From positions 1,116,001 through 1,180,000 of the forward strand of contig CBDIDG010000004.1 in assembly GCA_965277615.1 (NCBI GenBank): DNA of 64,000 nucleotides. The letters are read 5' to 3'. The position numbers and the translations under genes were made by a program. The notes under the pieces were generated by a model. That model ran no database searches and was not told the origin of the DNA. It worked only from the letters and a program-made list of their open reading frames with translations. Source of the stretch: Bog-532 sp965277615. Lineage in GTDB: Bacteria; Actinomycetota; Actinomycetes; Streptosporangiales; Streptosporangiaceae. This document shows, piece after piece, positions 61,356 through 64,000 of this stretch (positions are counted from its first letter, which is position 1; the number at the start of each line of letters is the position of its first letter).

Positions 61356-62771
61356 ATGCCCGGTATCCCGTCCCTGGCGCGGGCACTCGTGGCCGTGGCC
61401 GTGCTCGCGGCCGTGGCCGCCACCGGCCTGACCGGGGCGGGTTTTCGTGGCGCGGTGCACAGTGCCCCCGCGCCGATCTCGCTGACCGAGGGCATCGCCG
61501 CGGGCTCGTGCGGATCGCAACCGGTCATCGTGGTGCCCGCTGACCAGGACGCGAGCTACGCCGGCCACAACAGCGTGCGGCTGGCCGGCCAGTGCGCAGA
61601 CGGCACCTCAGCAGGCAACAGTGCCGCCGGGAAGTGGCTGGCCTCGGGCACGGTCCCCGGCACCGGCCCGGTGCTGCAGTCGATGGCGGAACGGTCGCTG
61701 CTGGACCTCTACCTGTCGGTCCAGCCGGACGGGGCGGTGGTGGCGGGTTACTACCACGGCTGGGACTACGCCTGGCCGCGCGACTCAAGCTGGGTCGCGG
61801 CCGCGCTGGCCGAGACCGGCCACGGCCCGGATGCGCTGCGGGTGCTCCGCTTCCTGGGCCAGCAGCAGAACGCCGACGGCACCTGGGCCGCGCGCTATGA
61901 GACCAACGGCAGCGGCCCGGTCGTGGACGGACGGCCGGCCGAACTGGACGCGGTGGGCTGGGTGCCGTGGGCGGCGTGGTCCTGGTACCAGACCGCCGGG
62001 GCCGGGGCCGCGGCCCGGGCGGAGCTGGCCGGGCTGTGGCCGATGGTCAACGCCGCGGCCGGCGCGGCCGAGCGGTCGCTGACCCCCGACGGCCTGCCCG
62101 AGCCGGCCACCGACTACTGGGAGCACGGCAGCCAGGTGACGCTGGGTACCGCCGCTCCCCTGCTGACCGGGTTGCGGGCGGCGGCGGACATCGCGACCAC
62201 GCTGGGCCAGACCTCGGCCAGCGCGCGCTGGGCGACGGCCGCGAACCGGCTGGCCACGGCCATGCAGGCGTCGTTCGGCTGTTACGGCGACAACCGGCTG
62301 CCGCGCGACTCGGCCGGCCCGGACGCCGCGATCACCTGGCTCGGCCCCCCGTTCGGCCCGGCCACCCCGGCCCTGGAACGCGACGAGCAGGCGGCCCAGC
62401 AGGCGCTCACGCTGCCCAGTGGTGGCTTGCTGCCCGGCACCGACTGGCCGGGGAACCTGACCACGGCCTGGACCCCGGAAACCGCATTCTTCGCCCTGTC
62501 GGACGCCGAAACGGGCCAGCACGCCGCGGCCGCGACCCTGCTGAACTGGCTGGCCGCGCACCGCACCGCGCTGGGCGAGCTACCCGAGCAGGTCAACGCC
62601 GACGGCCGGCCGGGCTCGGTGGCCCCGCTGGCCTGGACCGACGCCGCCGTGCTGCTGACCCTGGTGGCGCAGTCGCACGCGCTGCCGGCCGTCCCGGTGC
62701 CCGGACAGGAACAGGGGACAACCGCCGCCGGCGACTGCCCCCTGCCTCCCTTGACCGTGGTCGGCCGTTAA
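61356..62771 (+). CDS. secreted GH15-like (glucoamylase/trehalase fold) protein
   Basis: 471 residues. Signal peptide (PSLARALVAVAVLAAVAATGLTGAGFRGAVHSAPA). The (alpha/alpha)6 barrel shows HGWDYAWPRDSSWVAAALAE (GH15 substrate-binding motif) and FLGQQQNADGTWAARYE, then QVNADG...VAPLAWTDAAVLLTLV with the family's WT-x-A region. The catalytic Glu positions cannot be placed surely, so it may be a glucoamylase, dextran-type glucosidase or a GH15-fold relative. Extracellular. Confidence 0.78.
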   Translation: MPGIPSLARALVAVAVLAAVAATGLTGAGFRGAVHSAPAPISLTEGIAAGSCGSQPVIVVPADQDASYAGHNSVRLAGQCADGTSAGNSAAGKWLASGTVPGTGPVLQSMAERSLLDLYLSVQPDGAVVAGYYHGWDYAWPRDSSWVAAALAETGHGPDALRVLRFLGQQQNADGTWAARYETNGSGPVVDGRPAELDAVGWVPWAAWSWYQTAGAGAAARAELAGLWPMVNAAAGAAERSLTPDGLPEPATDYWEHGSQVTLGTAAPLLTGLRAAADIATTLGQTSASARWATAANRLATAMQASFGCYGDNRLPRDSAGPDAAITWLGPPFGPATPALERDEQAAQQALTLPSGGLLPGTDWPGNLTTAWTPETAFFALSDAETGQHAAAATLLNWLAAHRTALGELPEQVNADGRPGSVAPLAWTDAAVLLTLVAQSHALPAVPVPGQEQGTTAAGDCPLPPLTVVGR

Positions 62772-62775
62772 CCGG

Positions 62776-63711
62776 CTACCAGGACCAATGGTGGTGATGA
62801 CGGTGCCCCGTGGCCGTGGGGTTGGGTGACGGGCTGCCCGGAGTGGCTGGTGCGGTGCTGGCTGGTGAGGGGCCGCTCGGGGCGGTGCTGCCGCTAGGGG
62901 CGAGCGATCCACCGCTGGTAGCGGCGCCACCAGCGCCGAACGTGACCGCAAAGGCATTACCGCCGGTCAGGGCGGACGGGGTGGCCTTGGTGGTGTGGTT
63001 GGCCGCCACCATGGTCAGCGAGGCCGGGTCGGCATTGCCGATCGGCGCGTAGTCGGCCTCGGCATTGGTGAAGTTCACCGTGCCGAAGTTGGACAGCGGG
63101 AGCAGACCGTCCTGGCTGCTGGGCGCCTCGGCGATGACCTCGGCCGAGCCGAGCTGGGCCGTCTGCGAGGTCTGCTGGCTGGTCTGGCTCCAGTTTTCGG
63201 TCTGGTCGCTCAGGGTCAGGGTGAACGCGCCGCCGCCGTTGGCGGTGACCGAGGCGCTCATGGCGTCACCCGGCTTGACCGGCTCGTTGTAGAAGACCGG
63301 CGCGGCCGGCAGCATCTCCTCCCAGCCCTGGTAGGCGGCGGCGCCGCGGCTGCAGTCGGCCTCGGTGCCGGTCCGCTCCACGCCCTGGGTGCCGTCGCCG
63401 TCCAGGCCGACCCAGAAGTTGGAAAACGTCTGCTGCGGGCCGCAGGTGACCGCGGGCTGGGTCCAGGACGAGGACACGCTGGTGAACGTGCCGACCTGGC
63501 CGGCCGCGGCGTACCCGGCCCAGTTGGTGGACGTGGCTGCGGGGCCGGCCGAGCCGGTGGTGCCGTAACTGAGGGGCTTGGCCCCGGGCGAGGCCGCCGG
63601 GTGCGTCCCGGCTGAAGTGATCAGGACGGCGACGGCGGCCACCGGAACAAAGGCCCCCGCCGCGGCCAGCCACACGCGGCTCTTGATCCGTCGGTTTCTC
63701 CGCTGTCTCAC
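62776..63711 (-). CDS. G1 family glutamic endopeptidase (eqolisin)
   Basis: 311 residues from GTG 63711, with GGGAG upstream; a longer GTG frame from 63792 would add an unlikely N-tail. A signal peptide or anchor (VWLAAAGAFVPVAAVAVLITS) comes first. Catalytic Gln in SSSWTQPAVTC and catalytic Glu in SAEVIAEAPSSQ match the Gln/Glu dyad of acid-active G1 peptidases. FWVGLDGDGTQGVERTGTEADC and GWEEMLPAAPVFYNEPVKPGD fit. After a Pro/Ser/Thr linker the protein ends in a His-rich tail (TGHRHHHHWSW), unusual for the family. Confidence 0.88.
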   Translation of the reverse strand: MRQRRNRRIKSRVWLAAAGAFVPVAAVAVLITSAGTHPAASPGAKPLSYGTTGSAGPAATSTNWAGYAAAGQVGTFTSVSSSWTQPAVTCGPQQTFSNFWVGLDGDGTQGVERTGTEADCSRGAAAYQGWEEMLPAAPVFYNEPVKPGDAMSASVTANGGGAFTLTLSDQTENWSQTSQQTSQTAQLGSAEVIAEAPSSQDGLLPLSNFGTVNFTNAEADYAPIGNADPASLTMVAANHTTKATPSALTGGNAFAVTFGAGGAATSGGSLAPSGSTAPSGPSPASTAPATPGSPSPNPTATGHRHHHHWSW

Positions 63712-63898
63712 GGCTCCGCGAGCTCCCTTCGGGTCCCGCTGCGCGCAGGTTGTGTTACACGTTAGAGACCTGAGAACGCAGATTTCGGTCACACGGGGCG
63801 TCGTTAGACATCGTTAAGGAAAGGGATAACCCGGACCGGGGAAACCTCGCGTGATCCGTAGTTACCTCTGTTTAACACGCCCGGGTTAAGGTTCGGCC
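63712..63898. promoter_or_regulatory. divergent promoter region of G1 peptidase and urease genes
   Basis: 187 bp between divergent starts; no gene. It is less GC-rich, with TGTGTTACACG and GTTTAACACG stretches and GGTTAAGG before the ureA start, which could be promoter parts. No secure -35/-10 pair. Confidence 0.35.
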
Positions 63899-64000
63899 AT
63901 GCTGATTTCGCCGCACGAGCAGGAGCGGCTGCTGATTCACGTGGCCGCGAGCCTGGCCCGGGACCGGCGGGCGCGCGGGCTCCAGCTGAATTACCCGGAA
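63899..64000 (+). CDS. ureA: urease subunit gamma (5' end only)
   Basis: 34 codons before the window ends: MLISPHEQERLLIHVAAS, then LARDRRARGLQLNYPE. This is the well-conserved N-terminus of the ~100-residue urease gamma subunit (L-x-P-x-E-x-ERLL, A-x-x-RRARGL-x-LN-x-PE). It suggests a ureABC operon continues to the right. Confidence 0.93.
   Translation, partial: MLISPHEQERLLIHVAASLARDRRARGLQLNYPE

Overview
The window is very GC-rich chromosomal DNA from an actinobacterium. The signs are about 70% GC, GTG and TTG starts, four-base stop/start overlaps (ATGA/GTGA), and many MarR, TetR, PadR, HxlR and GntR regulators. A two-gene set of G1 glutamic peptidase plus urease, and an actinobacterial ECF sigma/Ogt operon, would suit a soil, Streptosporangiales- or Catenulispora-like organism. 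The exact taxon cannot be read from the sequence. I see no rRNA, tRNA, CRISPR array or replication origin.

Layout. 0-3.3 kb: a BrkB/YihY membrane protein, then a tightly overlapped alkylation-repair operon (ECF sigma, Ogt, 2OG-Fe(II) oxygenase). 3.3-9.3 kb: a MarR regulator and a divergent SAM methyltransferase, followed by a 2.6-kb lower-GC insertion carrying a Methyltransf_24 enzyme and an IS1380-type transposase. The insertion lies between two damaged copies of one ancestral segment, and the second copy runs into a proline-rich membrane-anchored protein. 9.7-30.1 kb: the centrepiece, a cell-envelope or exopolysaccharide locus. A triplet (GT-C membrane glycosyltransferase, processive cellulose-synthase-like GT2, GH26-like glycanase) occurs twice in tandem. 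Two more GH26 genes and a GT4 follow. An opposing operon encodes a double-GT2 protein, a GT4, another GT-C-like protein, a DUF1616-like membrane protein and a Wzx-type flippase. A fifth GH26 sits divergently at the far end. The genes together look sufficient to polymerise, export, decorate and trim a glycan, possibly a beta-mannan-type polymer judging from GH26. I know of no described system with this exact arrangement.

30-36 kb: mtnA with a class II aldolase (5-deoxyribose/MTR-1-P salvage), a class III aminotransferase, a frameshifted TMEM175-like gene, a TetR/NAD(P)-binding protein pair with a visible operator, and a DUF72 protein. 36-43.7 kb: a signalling island with a soluble poly-HAMP hybrid histidine kinase, a divergent ANTAR-GAF-PAS-SpoIIE phosphatase, a STAS antagonist and an RsbW-like kinase. 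Together these resemble a partner-switching relay. 44-51.5 kb: GH127 arabinofuranosidase, a GNAT acetyltransferase, RNase Z, an FtsX/MacB-type ABC exporter and its PadR regulator. 51.5-58.9 kb: an AraC regulator, a VOC protein, a rubredoxin-like/MBL protein, a TetR regulator, an ADP-forming acyl-CoA ligase plus acyl-CoA dehydrogenase, and an HxlR/SDR pair with operators. 58.9-64 kb: a YtrA-type GntR/ABC operon, a GH15-like glucoamylase, a G1 peptidase, and the first 34 codons of ureA.

A theme across loci is short minisatellites of 15-bp units. Where coding, they insert five-residue repeats into tails or linkers of otherwise ordinary proteins; three separate loci start with the same TGCTAGCC-type unit.
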